A stretch of 64,000 nt of DNA from Synergistaceae bacterium (GTDB taxonomy: Bacteria > Synergistota > Synergistia > Synergistales > Aminobacteriaceae): assembly GCA_017470485.1 (NCBI GenBank), contig JAFUYQ010000015.1, forward strand, positions 36,102 to 100,101, in the 5' to 3' direction. The position numbers were made by a program, and so were the translations under genes. The notes beneath the pieces were generated by a model. That model saw nothing but the letters and a program-made list of their open reading frames with translations, was not told the origin of the DNA and searched no databases. This document shows, in pieces, positions 38,144 through 48,455 of the stretch; the first letter of the stretch is position 1, and each line of letters begins with the position of its first letter.

Positions 38144-41017
38144 ATGCGCTACCCAAAAACAGCAAAAGCAGTTCTTATTCTTGCCGCGTTTATTCTGTTC
38201 GTTAATGTACCGTCATATGCTGCCAATACTGAAACAGTTGCGGGCGGCTATACGGCCGGCGGGCAGTCATACGACCTGATAAAAGGTGTCTTCAAGTTCC
38301 CGTCAATAGTGAGCATAAAAGTAAACAGTGATGATGTTATGATTGATATTCCTGCGAGGTTCTTCTATTCGGACGGATTTTTTGCGGAAGATTCATACAG
38401 CTACAATCCTCATCTTGCTACTGCCTCGCTCTGCATGGCCATGTCAGGTTTCTACTCCAACGAGGGCGATACGGGCAAAAACGCGGATTATTCAAACAAG
38501 TGGAAGAATATCCGTCAGTACATGGAGGACATCGGGGTATCAGCCGAAGACATTCACAGGAACGATTACAACAAAATGCGTCCTAGTACCGACAGCATAG
38601 GCGTAACAATCGGCAGAAAAACTCAATCCCAGAACGACAACAGAACTTTGATAATCATCTCGATTCGAGGCTCAAACTATGAGCAGGAATGGGCAAGCAA
38701 TGTTACTTTAGGCACAGCAAGAGAGGCTCAGGGATTTTCAAGGGCGGCAACTCTTGTTTTCTCAGAAGTTGAAGAATACATCAGAGACAAAAATCTTGAA
38801 ACTGAAATTTCTGAAGGCAATGTCGATTTCTGGATTGCCGGTTATTCGAGGGCAGGAGCAACTACAAATCTCACAGCTAAACGCCTGATTGATAAATACG
38901 TCTCAGGCGAGGACGGTAATCATGTGTTCGCTTACTGCATTGAAGCCCCTCAGGGAGGGATAGCCAGCAGGGAACAATCCGATTCGGACTACACATGTAT
39001 TCACAGCGTCATCAACAAAAATGACTTAGTACCCTATGTCGCCCCGAAAGATATGTCATTCAAGCGTTACGGCGTTGACCATTACATTCCCGGAACTGAA
39101 GCTGATTACGCCGGCGGAGATTCAGATAACACATTCTATGACATCTCATCAGCGGAGTACTCGCAGCTGAAAAGCAGAATGCTTGAACATCTCAAAGCTG
39201 TTAATTCTCATATTAACTTCTCCGACAGCTTCAGCAGTTACGGACTGGATACAGGACTGTTCAGCTACTTCAACGAGAAGAGCTTCATACAGACTGGAGA
39301 TTTTCTCCTCATGAATAATTATCTTGACACGTTTCTTTCCAGAGTAGTGGACTGGACGGGGACTAACCGCGAAGGGTACGTTAAAAATCTTCAGTCGGCA
39401 TTACGCGACTTGATGTCCATAATCTACGATGCTCACCCTGCACGCCTCGAACTTTTCAGAGAGAGACTCCGCAGGCTGTGGGAGAAAGATGTCGGGAAAA
39501 GCGATATTCTGGGCGTTGTTTGGTATGCTCTGGGCGAATGGGACAAGCCGAACTTCAAGTACAAAACGTATTACACAAACAAGCTGATTAATCTCCTCGA
39601 AAAGAACAAATGCGTTGAGGCATTGAAGCTTCCGTATGCAGTACGGCAGAAACTCATGAGGCTGGATATTCCGCTGTTTCTGAATTTCATCATGACATTT
39701 GCTTCAGTGGATTACCGAAACAACTTGTACAATACAAGAGGTCTGACTCAGGTTTTGACGTTTGCTCTCAACAGCAAGAACATCATGGTAAACCATGACC
39801 CTGAGGTTACGCTGGCATGGCTCAGGGCGCAGGACTCACTCTACGAAAATGAGAAAGAAAGCGTTACAGCCTCTTCCGTTACGGCCTCATTAAGTCCTGA
39901 AGTTCATGCGGCAGATTCAGACGTTGTTACTGACATTTACGAACCCTCTGAAATTTTCATTGAGCGCGGCACTTCGCCGAAATCATCACTTCCGGCAACA
40001 GTAACAGCAGGTTACAGCAGCGGCAATATTTCGGAACTTCCTGTAACTTGGAGCGACAATAACGTGATATGGTATTCGCCGACTTACAGCCTAAGCGGCG
40101 ACTTGTGGGAGGAAATTGACGATTTCGAGACTGCATTGACGAAGCCTGACCCTCTTATGGGAATATTCACTGGAAAAGTTTCAGTTCCAGACGGTACAAC
40201 AGTTTCAGCCGATGTGAGTACAGATGTAACAGCGAGCGTTTATCTTGCCGGAGTTCCGAGACTTGATCCGCCGGAGGTCTCGCTTCCTGACGGTGAATAC
40301 AACGGGCCTCAGACTGTTTTCCTGAGTCTTCCTAACGGCATGAGCAGGGACATATTCTATTCGGTCTCGTACATTGTTGAAAATGAGGACGGAAGTCAGG
40401 GAGGCGGCGGAGATGTCCAAGCACCTTATACCGGTCTGGTCAAAGTCGGAGAAGAAGACCTCACTGAGGGAAGAGAGTACCTTCTCAGTGCCTATTCTGA
40501 AAGCACTAACAAGGCCGTCAGTGCGGACAGTGAAATGCTTGTGTGGTACTACAAGATTAATCCGCTGAACTCTGAGGACATGTCAAGCGAATATGTGAGC
40601 AATACAACTTCAAAGACTTTCGCTCTGTCAAAAGATAAAGAGGTCTGCTGGAGAGTCAACAGCAGGGATATATCATTCACTGCCTCAGATGGTACTGCCT
40701 CCGAAAATCCGGGAGAGTCAATTTTTGCTGATATTCTTCTCCCCTCAGATGCCGATGAAGTTCCTGCAAAGAACGCCTATTTAACGGTGATAGCGGTTGC
40801 CGGAGCAACACGCAGGGGAAGTTACAGGATTCCCGTCCAGAGTTCAACGGACGGCGGCGTTACATGGAATGACGAGGAGACATTCACGCTTGAGACTGCC
40901 GGTAAGAAAATAGAAACAGGCACCAGCAGTTCGGGCGGAGGATGTAATTCAGGGCTGGTATTGTTCGGACTTGGATTTTCACTGGCGGCTTTAATGCTGA
41001 AGCAAAGGGTATACTGA
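38144..41017 (+). CDS. Synerg-CTERM protein with lipase-like domain
   Basis: 957 residues, exported. Signal peptide of about 27 residues, then an alpha/beta hydrolase of the class-3 lipase type: strand LIIISIRGSNYEQEW and nucleophile elbow GYSRAGATTNLTAKRL near residue 235; IHSVINKNDLVPYV would precede the catalytic acid or His region. The C-terminal 350 residues look like beta-sandwich repeats. The end is GGGCNSG, a hydrophobic helix and a basic tail, matching Synerg-CTERM; the Cys may be the processing or lipid-attachment site. An AGGAGG site precedes ATG. Substrate unknown; lipid or ester cleavage at the cell surface is inferred. Confidence 0.82.
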   Translation: MRYPKTAKAVLILAAFILFVNVPSYAANTETVAGGYTAGGQSYDLIKGVFKFPSIVSIKVNSDDVMIDIPARFFYSDGFFAEDSYSYNPHLATASLCMAMSGFYSNEGDTGKNADYSNKWKNIRQYMEDIGVSAEDIHRNDYNKMRPSTDSIGVTIGRKTQSQNDNRTLIIISIRGSNYEQEWASNVTLGTAREAQGFSRAATLVFSEVEEYIRDKNLETEISEGNVDFWIAGYSRAGATTNLTAKRLIDKYVSGEDGNHVFAYCIEAPQGGIASREQSDSDYTCIHSVINKNDLVPYVAPKDMSFKRYGVDHYIPGTEADYAGGDSDNTFYDISSAEYSQLKSRMLEHLKAVNSHINFSDSFSSYGLDTGLFSYFNEKSFIQTGDFLLMNNYLDTFLSRVVDWTGTNREGYVKNLQSALRDLMSIIYDAHPARLELFRERLRRLWEKDVGKSDILGVVWYALGEWDKPNFKYKTYYTNKLINLLEKNKCVEALKLPYAVRQKLMRLDIPLFLNFIMTFASVDYRNNLYNTRGLTQVLTFALNSKNIMVNHDPEVTLAWLRAQDSLYENEKESVTASSVTASLSPEVHAADSDVVTDIYEPSEIFIERGTSPKSSLPATVTAGYSSGNISELPVTWSDNNVIWYSPTYSLSGDLWEEIDDFETALTKPDPLMGIFTGKVSVPDGTTVSADVSTDVTASVYLAGVPRLDPPEVSLPDGEYNGPQTVFLSLPNGMSRDIFYSVSYIVENEDGSQGGGGDVQAPYTGLVKVGEEDLTEGREYLLSAYSESTNKAVSADSEMLVWYYKINPLNSEDMSSEYVSNTTSKTFALSKDKEVCWRVNSRDISFTASDGTASENPGESIFADILLPSDADEVPAKNAYLTVIAVAGATRRGSYRIPVQSSTDGGVTWNDEETFTLETAGKKIETGTSSSGGGCNSGLVLFGLGFSLAALMLKQRVY

Positions 41018-41081
41018 GATTCAGAACTGGTAATATAATATCCTAAATCTGCCAGAAATTTTTACAGAGGAGAGATGAATT

Positions 41082-41798
41082 TTGCCCCCTGAATACGATA
41101 ATGAACTCGAATACTTCTACGACCCCGATGAATTTCACAGGGAAGTCGTCTATGTCGGCGTAAGTTCACCCGAAGCGTTCTCAAGGCAGCAGGCGCGTGA
41201 TGCCGACAGACGCGCAATCGAAACGTTCGGAATACCAAGCATTCTTCTCATGGAAAATGCCGCTATAGCAGTAGTCCGCGAAATCAAAGAGTATGCCGTC
41301 TTCGCAGTCGTCTGCGCTCCGGGAAGCAACGGCGGAGACGGTCTGGCAATCGCACGGCATCTCTGCATAATGGGAAAGGACGTTCGAGTCTACATTCTCG
41401 GCGACCCCAAGAAAGGCAGCGAGGATTTCCGAACCAATCTCAAAATCATGAGCCGTTTAGCTCCTGAAGTCCTTAACACTGTGAACGATGAAAATTTCGA
41501 GGAGTTCGAGAGCGCGTTAAAGGGCTGTGAAGCCTGTGTCGATGCTATTTTCGGAACTGGTCTTAACCGTCCTGTCGAGGGAATTTTCAAGAGAGCCATT
41601 GAGGCGATGAACTCTTTATCATCGCACGTTGTCGCAGTTGATATACCTTCGGGCCTCGACTGCGATACGGGCGAGGAGCTTGGAGCTGCGGTGAGGGCGG
41701 CAAGAACGATTACATTCCACCGCATGAAAAAGGGCTTGGATATTTCCCCTCAGTTCGGCGGAGATGTTACAGTTTCGTACATAGGAATACCAAATTAA
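41082..41798 (+). CDS. nnrE: NAD(P)H-hydrate epimerase (YjeF N-terminal domain)
   Basis: 238 residues. It repairs damaged NAD(P)H by epimerising the hydrate. SRQQARDADRRAIETFGIP, LMENA, CAPGSNGGDGLAIARHL and VAVDIPSGLDCDTGE are the family motifs. The partner dehydratase domain (NnrD) is absent, so it must be encoded elsewhere. The start is TTG behind GGAGAG. It lies between two Synerg-CTERM genes, which looks incidental. Confidence 0.92.
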   Translation: MPPEYDNELEYFYDPDEFHREVVYVGVSSPEAFSRQQARDADRRAIETFGIPSILLMENAAIAVVREIKEYAVFAVVCAPGSNGGDGLAIARHLCIMGKDVRVYILGDPKKGSEDFRTNLKIMSRLAPEVLNTVNDENFEEFESALKGCEACVDAIFGTGLNRPVEGIFKRAIEAMNSLSSHVVAVDIPSGLDCDTGEELGAAVRAARTITFHRMKKGLDISPQFGGDVTVSYIGIPN

Positions 41799-41823
41799 AA
41801 TTTAGGAGGATTCTTTTTTCAAC

Positions 41824-44586
41824 ATGTTCAAACGTTTTACGGCAGGTATTTTTCTGCTTTCACTTCTCTGCGGAGTATCTTCAGCCGCTGAATACGACCC
41901 CTTCAGCTATCAGTTCTGGTTCACCAGTCCTGATTACGAGGCCAGCGTCTACAAGCGTTACGGGAACGGAAGCTACAATTTCTTCTACCAGCTCCGCGAC
42001 ATTACCGGCTCATCGCGCAATGAAAAAGTCGGCGGCCCTCAATGGTTCGCAACCGTCTACGAAAATTCATACTACGCTTTGCTGAGGCGTTTAGCATCGG
42101 ACAACAGCGACCTCACAGGTGCCTTATACAGGCGTACTATGGGCGGAGGAATGCCGGCAATCACGCTTCAGACTGTCGGAGATCTCCTTGACGGTTTCAA
42201 TTACGTTTTCATTGACGAGCCTCAGCCTTACAACTCGGCATGGAGACGTTATATTTTCCCTCTGGATTTAAGCACTCAACTTTATGACGTATACCCCGAC
42301 CCGTTAGAGAGTTTATGCCTCGTGATAACTAACGGTACAGGCGAGTTTAACATTGACTTCGGAAACCCTTACGCGAGACATTTCCCGTTCGTCTGGGGAT
42401 TGAGAGGCACAACTCCTTCACGTTCATCGACAAAATGGTGGCTTGAGCCGTTCGTCTGGCAGAATGAGACTTTCCCGACGCTCCAGCCGATTGCATACGT
42501 CTACAGTTCGCCCGACATCTATGTGAGGGACGACAGCGTAGGAAGATACAACAAAGGCTACACTTTGACCGTCTCCGATGATAATTCAACGCGCATAATC
42601 AAGAACCTATCAAACAGCAAGGACTACTTCATAGTCTCAGGCGATAACATTCTGACCTCAAGGGACGCTCTATTCCTCACTGTGAACGAAAGCCGAGATA
42701 AAATCTACGATGCTTCGGGAAAACTCGCCTACACAATCGAAACTGACACTAACGGCGATATGTTCATCTGCACAATCAGGGACATTAACTCGGCAGTAGA
42801 GTTTTCAGGCTTCGACAGCGATTATTCATTCGTCCTCAATCCTGCCAACGAACAGGTAATACCTTCAGCCGGTTCGCTGAGTACCAATGTCAGAATAAGA
42901 GGCATTACAGCTTCGGATTACGGCAGCAAGTTAGGCTATCTCACGTTCAAGCAGAGAGCAAGTTTTGCGGTCGGCTATGAGAATTACAGGGAGTTCGCTT
43001 CGCTTCCGCTGGTCATCGCCAATGTTGCTGACGGCAATGCGTCAGTTGCACCGTTAATTTTCGACATGATAGTTTTTGACGAAAATTACAATTCCGTAAT
43101 CAACAGAATAAAATTTGAGTGGGACGCTCAGGCCGATAAAACCGATCAGGATTTAGGGACGTTCTTCATGATTGGTTCAAGGGACGTAACGTACAGGCTC
43201 GAAACAAGAATCACTAACCGTTCGGGAACACGTTACGAGCTTTACCGCTATGACATGACGGGCGCAAGAGGTTCTAATCCGACTTACAGGGACGGTTACA
43301 GCAGTATCATGCCCGACTGCTGGAAGTACGACCTCACCCCAGACCTTTACGGGACATTGCCCGATTCGTTCCTTCTGGACGCTCACAGCCAGATAGCTCC
43401 CGGCCTCGTTACGGTCTACAGGAACAACATAGGCGAAGGCTACAGCACTATCAACACCGGCAATGACACTACAGAATCATTCAGGCTCTACGAATATTCC
43501 GAGACTGCTCCGAAGAATTTACGCCTCAAGTACAAGCGTGTCGGAGGAATGACAGCCATCGAGGACGGTATTCATATTCCGGCAAGCGGCGTAAGGGTTC
43601 AGGAGTTCTCGATGGCATTTGCCGATGTCGCTCAAAATTCCGAACAGACTACCGCTGAATTGACCTCTCTAATGGGCAAGTACCCCTCTATGATTGAAAG
43701 AGGCCCGCTCGTAAGTAACCCCGACTTGTCAATCATAAGGTCGTCAGCAGCTTCAGAGGCCGCCGAAGTGAAATCCGTCTACATCAATTCATCTGCACTT
43801 GACGCTTTCAGCTTCACGAAGCCGGTGCCTCTTGAACTCGTAAGGCTGATTTCTGAGGACACAGGCTCGAACCAAACAACCTCAAGAGATAATTCAGGCA
43901 CCAACAACAATAACAACAGCAACGGCAACGGCAATAACAACACGACTTCAGGCGACAACACAGCGTCATTCACTACTTCAGCGGTGAAGTTTACGAGCGT
44001 TGACATCGCGCTTCAGCCGGTTTCCGTGAGAATGGGTATACCGCGTCAGTCTCAGTTAATCGTAAACCACTGGAACGAACTTGATAACGCCTCAAATTCA
44101 CGGGAGCTTTTCACGACTTTCGCGAAGTACGGAACTGTTTATGTCCGTTCGGAAGCTACAGCCGAGAAAGATGCCGACCTTTTCGCCGCAATCAACAACA
44201 AGGGCGCAAGTTTAAGCGTCAGTGCGGCTGACTGCGTTAGGGCGTTCATCTATGACGATGAACTGTATCTCGACTTCATTGTTCTTCTCGCTGACGGGAA
44301 AAGCAGGAATGCTAACCGAACCGCTTATGTCGAAGTCTTCAAAGATGACAACGTTCCCTATATTCTCATCGGGGACGGGAAGGAAAATGCCGTATGGGAT
44401 ATGACGTTCTATGTTGCTCCGATTGGTCAGGCCTCAAGCGAGGGCGGAAGCGATTCGCCGGAGGATAACACCGATAACGGAGTACCCTCAACGAGAAGTT
44501 CAGGGGGCGGCGGTGGCTGCAATTCTTCAGGAATGATTCTGGCAGCGGTACTTCTTGGAATCTCAGGGCTTAAAGCAAAACGCTAA
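41824..44586 (+). CDS. Large Synerg-CTERM surface protein
   Basis: 920 residues, function unknown. It has a signal peptide (MFKRFTAGIFLLSLLCGVSSA), long beta-rich regions with many Tyr, Asp and Asn, and an Asn/Gly linker near residue 700. The end is GGGGGCNSSG, a hydrophobic helix and KAKR, the same sorting signal as the protein at 38144. No enzyme motif is visible. A strong terminator lies 16 bases after the stop. It is probably a surface-displayed adhesin or structural protein; this is inference from composition. Confidence 0.78.
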   Translation: MFKRFTAGIFLLSLLCGVSSAAEYDPFSYQFWFTSPDYEASVYKRYGNGSYNFFYQLRDITGSSRNEKVGGPQWFATVYENSYYALLRRLASDNSDLTGALYRRTMGGGMPAITLQTVGDLLDGFNYVFIDEPQPYNSAWRRYIFPLDLSTQLYDVYPDPLESLCLVITNGTGEFNIDFGNPYARHFPFVWGLRGTTPSRSSTKWWLEPFVWQNETFPTLQPIAYVYSSPDIYVRDDSVGRYNKGYTLTVSDDNSTRIIKNLSNSKDYFIVSGDNILTSRDALFLTVNESRDKIYDASGKLAYTIETDTNGDMFICTIRDINSAVEFSGFDSDYSFVLNPANEQVIPSAGSLSTNVRIRGITASDYGSKLGYLTFKQRASFAVGYENYREFASLPLVIANVADGNASVAPLIFDMIVFDENYNSVINRIKFEWDAQADKTDQDLGTFFMIGSRDVTYRLETRITNRSGTRYELYRYDMTGARGSNPTYRDGYSSIMPDCWKYDLTPDLYGTLPDSFLLDAHSQIAPGLVTVYRNNIGEGYSTINTGNDTTESFRLYEYSETAPKNLRLKYKRVGGMTAIEDGIHIPASGVRVQEFSMAFADVAQNSEQTTAELTSLMGKYPSMIERGPLVSNPDLSIIRSSAASEAAEVKSVYINSSALDAFSFTKPVPLELVRLISEDTGSNQTTSRDNSGTNNNNNSNGNGNNNTTSGDNTASFTTSAVKFTSVDIALQPVSVRMGIPRQSQLIVNHWNELDNASNSRELFTTFAKYGTVYVRSEATAEKDADLFAAINNKGASLSVSAADCVRAFIYDDELYLDFIVLLADGKSRNANRTAYVEVFKDDNVPYILIGDGKENAVWDMTFYVAPIGQASSEGGSDSPEDNTDNGVPSTRSSGGGGGCNSSGMILAAVLLGISGLKAKR

Positions 44587-44602
44587 GAGCAATAACAAAA
44601 TG

Positions 44603-44635
44603 CCTCCCCGATTTTTGGGGAGGATTTTTTTTTTT
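44603..44635 (+). terminator. Strong Rho-independent terminator
   Basis: Perfect stem CCTCCCC with GGGGAGG, loop GATTTTT, then A and a run of 11 T. It closes the lysS to Synerg-CTERM gene group. Confidence 0.92.
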
Positions 44636-44699
44636 GCCTTACGGCTGGTCATTGGTAGTGTAGAATATCAGCATTACAGTGAACAAAGGAGGGATAATC

Positions 44700-46502
44700 T
44701 TGAAGAAACTCGCAGTAATTCTCGTTCTTATGCTTTCGTTCTCACAGCCCCTTCACGCGGAGTATGACCCCCAGAACACTATGTCAGCACTTAACATGGC
44801 CATCGTCTCAGTTCAGCGGATACTCTCAGCTCAAAACCGCGCTGTCCTCGAACAGGAATACCAGAACATAATCAACAATCTCAGTCTTGGAAGTATCGAG
44901 AACGACTCCGACATGACCGCCCTTTACCGCGACTTGATGTCCGTAATAACCTCAAAACGAATCCGTGATGATGACCGGAAACGCCTTCTCTCGCACTACA
45001 ACGCCTCCGAGCAGAAACTCATCACCTACGCGATGTCCTCCGTCAGAACTCATCAGGCACTCTCGGAATACTTCAAGGAAGAGGCAGCCTCATCAGCCAA
45101 TGACATCGACAACTTCAAGCACGAGCAGTCAGTAGTCATAGCGAGCTGGGTCGGCAACATGTCAGTTGCCTGCGTATCATCATTCTTCGGAAACATCTTC
45201 GGCGAAAGCAACATGCTTTCAGACACAATGAAGGCTTTTCAGTCCTACAGGGGGTTATCCGCGAAACGCGATGAGGCTCAAAGTAACATTAAACGCTCAA
45301 AAAGCGCGCAGGCAGTCGCTGAAGCAAGAATCGCCGGCCTCAAGGAGGAACTCGCTAAAGACTCCGAACTCCTCAAGGAGGAACTCAAAGATTCACAGTG
45401 GAAGCTCGACAAAGAAGAATTATCCGAATGCGACTCCCTTCAGCAGAAATTACTCACTGCCTCTTGGAACCTCCTCCGAAAATATAACCTCCCCGATTCC
45501 TACAGGCTCACTCAGAACATTCTCAGGGATTATTACAAGGCTTTGAACGAGGCAGACCCCGTGAAAAAATTAAGAATGCTCCGTGTCCTTGAAGATGAAT
45601 TTTCGGTTTACCCTCCCTACTGGTTCTACAGGGCTAAAGCAGCAGAGGAGGCAGAGAATCAGGGCGAGACTGATTACAGTTTCGGGAAGTTCAACGAGGT
45701 TTGGAGGCCGGTACTCAGAAAAGACCCCTACAAGCTCGAAGCCGAAAAATATCTCGTCCGTAAACTCGCTGATGATGACCCTCAGAAAAATTCTCAGGAA
45801 ATCCTCAGCTCCCTCGAAATCATCAGAGCCAACACCCCCAAAGACGACTGGGCTAATAACATTTTCGCCGGAGTCGCTCTCTTCGTGATGGGCGATGAGG
45901 AACAGGGCATTGAGTGCCTTGAACTTAACATTGATTTCGACTACGAGAACGAAATAAGTTCAGCATTGCTTGCCCAAATGAGGAAAGGCGATTTGTCTTC
46001 GGTCAATGAAGCTCTTAGAACGCTGAGATTAAACGGCCTTGTTAAGGGATTGAGCGATGATGTTAAAGTTAGGGCATTGGCACTGGCAGATTTCTTTGAC
46101 GGAGTTGAGAACTCAAGGGAAAATCTTGAACATCTCAGCATTTCGGAAGAAAGCCCAGCAATTTTCCACGCTCTCAGAATCGCTGAGCAGTTGAGGGGAA
46201 ATGAACAGGATTTCGGAACAGTCGTTGATTACGTCTATGCTCATGACAGACTCAAAGCGAAAATTGACTCTGATTATTCAGCTGTAATGCCGGTAGTGAT
46301 GAGCTGTGCGGGCGATGATTCAGTGAGCGCAAAAATCTTCATGGCCGATTCGCTGATGTTCGGCTGGGGAACGGAAAAGGATTTGAGGAAAGCAGGAGAG
46401 ATTTTCAGCGAACTCGCCGATAACGGGAACGCTTACGCTCAAATCGTTATGGTTCAGAGTCATTTTGCCTCGCAGAAGTACAATCGAAAGGGGGTGCAGT
46501 GA
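44700..46502 (+). CDS. Secreted coiled-coil protein with C-terminal Sel1-like repeat
   Basis: About 600 residues. TTG 44700 lies seven bases after GGAGGG and opens the signal peptide KKLAVILVLMLSFSQPLHA; an in-frame GTG at 44679 lies before the SD and is rejected. Helical throughout: a coiled coil at about 180-240, then TPR-like helices, ending with a Sel1-type unit (IFMADSLMFGWGTEKDLRKA). It probably mediates protein contacts in the periplasm. It overlaps the next gene by one base. Confidence 0.75.
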   Translation: MKKLAVILVLMLSFSQPLHAEYDPQNTMSALNMAIVSVQRILSAQNRAVLEQEYQNIINNLSLGSIENDSDMTALYRDLMSVITSKRIRDDDRKRLLSHYNASEQKLITYAMSSVRTHQALSEYFKEEAASSANDIDNFKHEQSVVIASWVGNMSVACVSSFFGNIFGESNMLSDTMKAFQSYRGLSAKRDEAQSNIKRSKSAQAVAEARIAGLKEELAKDSELLKEELKDSQWKLDKEELSECDSLQQKLLTASWNLLRKYNLPDSYRLTQNILRDYYKALNEADPVKKLRMLRVLEDEFSVYPPYWFYRAKAAEEAENQGETDYSFGKFNEVWRPVLRKDPYKLEAEKYLVRKLADDDPQKNSQEILSSLEIIRANTPKDDWANNIFAGVALFVMGDEEQGIECLELNIDFDYENEISSALLAQMRKGDLSSVNEALRTLRLNGLVKGLSDDVKVRALALADFFDGVENSRENLEHLSISEESPAIFHALRIAEQLRGNEQDFGTVVDYVYAHDRLKAKIDSDYSAVMPVVMSCAGDDSVSAKIFMADSLMFGWGTEKDLRKAGEIFSELADNGNAYAQIVMVQSHFASQKYNRKGVQ

Positions 46503-46831
46503 TGGAGCTTTTGAATCAGATTGAGACAATATTTCAGCTTGTAGTGCAGTACGGGATACTCCTCATGGAATGCGTTGGAGTAATAATACTTTTGTTCACG
46601 GCGGTCAAATCAATCTGGGGAATAATGAAGCGCGACAAGAATGTCCGTCTTACGCTGGCGAAGGGTATAGCGTTATCGCTTGAGTTCAAGCTGGGCGGAG
46701 AGGTATTGAGGACGGTAATAGTCCGCGAATGGTCGGAACTTGCGATACTCGGTGCGGTAATCGTTCTGAGGGGTGCGCTGACGTTCCTGATACATTGGGA
46801 GATTAAGACTGAGGAAGCATCTCTGAAGTAG
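46502..46831 (+). CDS. DUF1622 family small membrane protein
   Basis: About 109 residues with two to three hydrophobic helices and the conserved central text LALSLEFKLGGEVLRT-like (here ALSLEFKLGGEVLRTVIVRE), typical of DUF1622. The function is unknown. The start is ATG 46502, overlapping the preceding stop by one base and following AGGGGGTG. A bidirectional terminator follows. Confidence 0.85.
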   Translation: MELLNQIETIFQLVVQYGILLMECVGVIILLFTAVKSIWGIMKRDKNVRLTLAKGIALSLEFKLGGEVLRTVIVREWSELAILGAVIVLRGALTFLIHWEIKTEEASLK

Positions 46832-46841
46832 TTCACAAAAA

Positions 46842-46880
46842 AGCCGGGACTCAATTCCAGAATCCCGGCTCAAATTTTTT
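46842..46880. terminator. Bidirectional terminator
   Basis: Stem AGCCGGGA with TCCCGGCT, 13-base loop. T-runs flank both sides (ATTTTTT on the plus strand, TTTTTT on the minus strand), so it serves both convergent genes. Confidence 0.88.
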
Positions 46881-46884
46881 CATG

Positions 46885-48300
46885 CTATTTGCAGATTGAG
46901 TCTATCCACTCGAAAAGTTCAGGCAAATCATAATTCCCGTCATGAGGAACTCCCCAGACTGCGGCGACATCAGCGTCGTACCCTGCACCTCTGAGTTTCA
47001 GCGCGAGTATAGCAGGAACTGCAAGCGAAGTATCCCTGTCCTTAACGCCGTGCCTTATACGCCAGTGTTTAGCTGCGTTCACGCCGTCTTTGCCGATGAA
47101 GTTCAGCGGGTTCATGATGTAGATTTTCTCAGCGTCAGCCATAGCAGGTTTATCGGCTGTCGAATGTTTGAACGCGTACTCGGTGAAATGCCTATCATCG
47201 AACTCGTTGTTCTCGTATGATTTCATGTTCAGCGAGTCAAAAGCCGGAGCAGCTTTCATTCTCGTCGCCCATACCGCATACTTTGCTAGGTCTGCACCCG
47301 TAACTTTGTTCCCCTCAACCGTAAGCCAGCCGAGTCCCTGAACGTTCTCGCCCTTATCGAGTGCCTTCTGTGCGGCGGCAACATACAATCCCTCGATGAA
47401 GTCCCTGAACGTTCCGTTACCGTTTTCATCGAGAGTATAGCCTTTGAGTTTAAGGCTGTTGAGGTAAGACGGGAATGCTTTTTTCAGAGCGTCTGAGGCT
47501 TCCTGCATGTTCTTGTCCATTTCGCGTGCCGCCCCCATGTGGTAGGTATTAACGCCGTTGAAAATCCATTCGTATGGCATATCGGCGTGTTCAAGGTCGG
47601 TAATCGGGCAGTAGACAGCCGACGCAAAAATATCATCACGTTCCTCACATGCTCCGACTTCTTTCAGGTAAGGCTCGTATTCTTTTGCGTTTCCTGTTGC
47701 GCCGAGCAATGACGATAACGCACCGCCTGCGCTCAATCCGTCGGAGATGATTTTCTCTGTGTCTCCTGCCGGTAATTTGTCCTTATTGTGCCGTAACCAC
47801 CTTACCGCAGCTTTGTAATCAACAATGAGAGCAGGTGCTTTACCGTTTGCGAGGGTACGTCCTCTTATGGCAGGAGAGACTACGACATAACCGTGAGCGA
47901 GTCCGGCAAGAGCGATATTAGCACCTCCGTGCCTGTTGTCGTTGGCCGGTACGAACTGTCTTCCGGGCATGTAGCCTCCTACGCCGTTGGGCATGAGAAT
48001 AGGAGCGGTCTTTGCGTTGTAGCCGTTAATCGTTCCGCCGTCATGGAAGTATGCTTCGGGAATGTAGACATTGAGGCGGTTATATTCAGGTTCGGGCGAA
48101 TTTGCCTCGTAAGGAATGTCAATCCATGAACGGAATGTAATGAGTTCATTACCTGCGAGCATGGTCTGACAGATGAAATTGTTTGGCGGCATAACCTGAG
48201 AGTCCTTCATGTCGGGCGTGAACGGTTGGACTTCGGCGGCAAACAAAGACGGACACAACGCAATCACTAATACTGAGACGCATAACAACTTTAAGCGCAT
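46885..48300 (-). CDS. Secreted tannase-like esterase (subtype B)
   Basis: 471 residues with a signal peptide. An alpha/beta hydrolase with nucleophile elbow DGLSAGGALSSLLG (Ser about 190), a long helical insertion (about 220-370), then HWRIRHGVKDRDTS with the likely catalytic Asp and WGVPHDGNYDL with the catalytic His. These match bacterial subtype B tannases, which cleave gallate esters of plant phenolics. Feruloyl or another aryl esterase is the alternative. It suggests a gut or plant-fed habitat. Confidence 0.85.
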   Translation of the reverse strand: MRLKLLCVSVLVIALCPSLFAAEVQPFTPDMKDSQVMPPNNFICQTMLAGNELITFRSWIDIPYEANSPEPEYNRLNVYIPEAYFHDGGTINGYNAKTAPILMPNGVGGYMPGRQFVPANDNRHGGANIALAGLAHGYVVVSPAIRGRTLANGKAPALIVDYKAAVRWLRHNKDKLPAGDTEKIISDGLSAGGALSSLLGATGNAKEYEPYLKEVGACEERDDIFASAVYCPITDLEHADMPYEWIFNGVNTYHMGAAREMDKNMQEASDALKKAFPSYLNSLKLKGYTLDENGNGTFRDFIEGLYVAAAQKALDKGENVQGLGWLTVEGNKVTGADLAKYAVWATRMKAAPAFDSLNMKSYENNEFDDRHFTEYAFKHSTADKPAMADAEKIYIMNPLNFIGKDGVNAAKHWRIRHGVKDRDTSLAVPAILALKLRGAGYDADVAAVWGVPHDGNYDLPELFEWIDSICK

Positions 48301-48340
48301 GGCTTGTACAACTCCTCTTTAATGAAATTGGTATAAATTT

Positions 48341-48349
48341 ATATTAGCA
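48341..48349 (-). promoter_or_regulatory. Extended -10 promoter of the tannase-like gene
   Basis: TGCTAATAT on the minus strand, with a weak -35-like TTATGC 17 bases from the hexamer. An AGAGGAG ribosome site follows before ATG 48300. Confidence 0.45.
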
Positions 48350-48390
48350 TAAACTTTTTCAGGGCATAAGTAATTTTCAGCAATTAACGC

Positions 48391-48433
48391 AGGAAAAGAA
48401 AACCGGGACTGCCTCGTCTGAGAACAATCCCGG
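48391..48433 (-). terminator. Terminator of the thioredoxin-like gene
   Basis: CCGGGA (48403-48408) pairs with TCCCGG (48428-48433) around a 19-base loop. On the minus strand it is followed by TTTTCTTTT. The large loop makes it moderate. Confidence 0.6.
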
Positions 48434-48455
48434 AAGTCTTAAGGAGATTTATATT

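Noticed and set aside
42347..44006. Several 60-80 codon minus-strand frames in the large surface protein gene
   Set aside because: No ribosome sites, unusual composition, and fully inside a well supported coding region.
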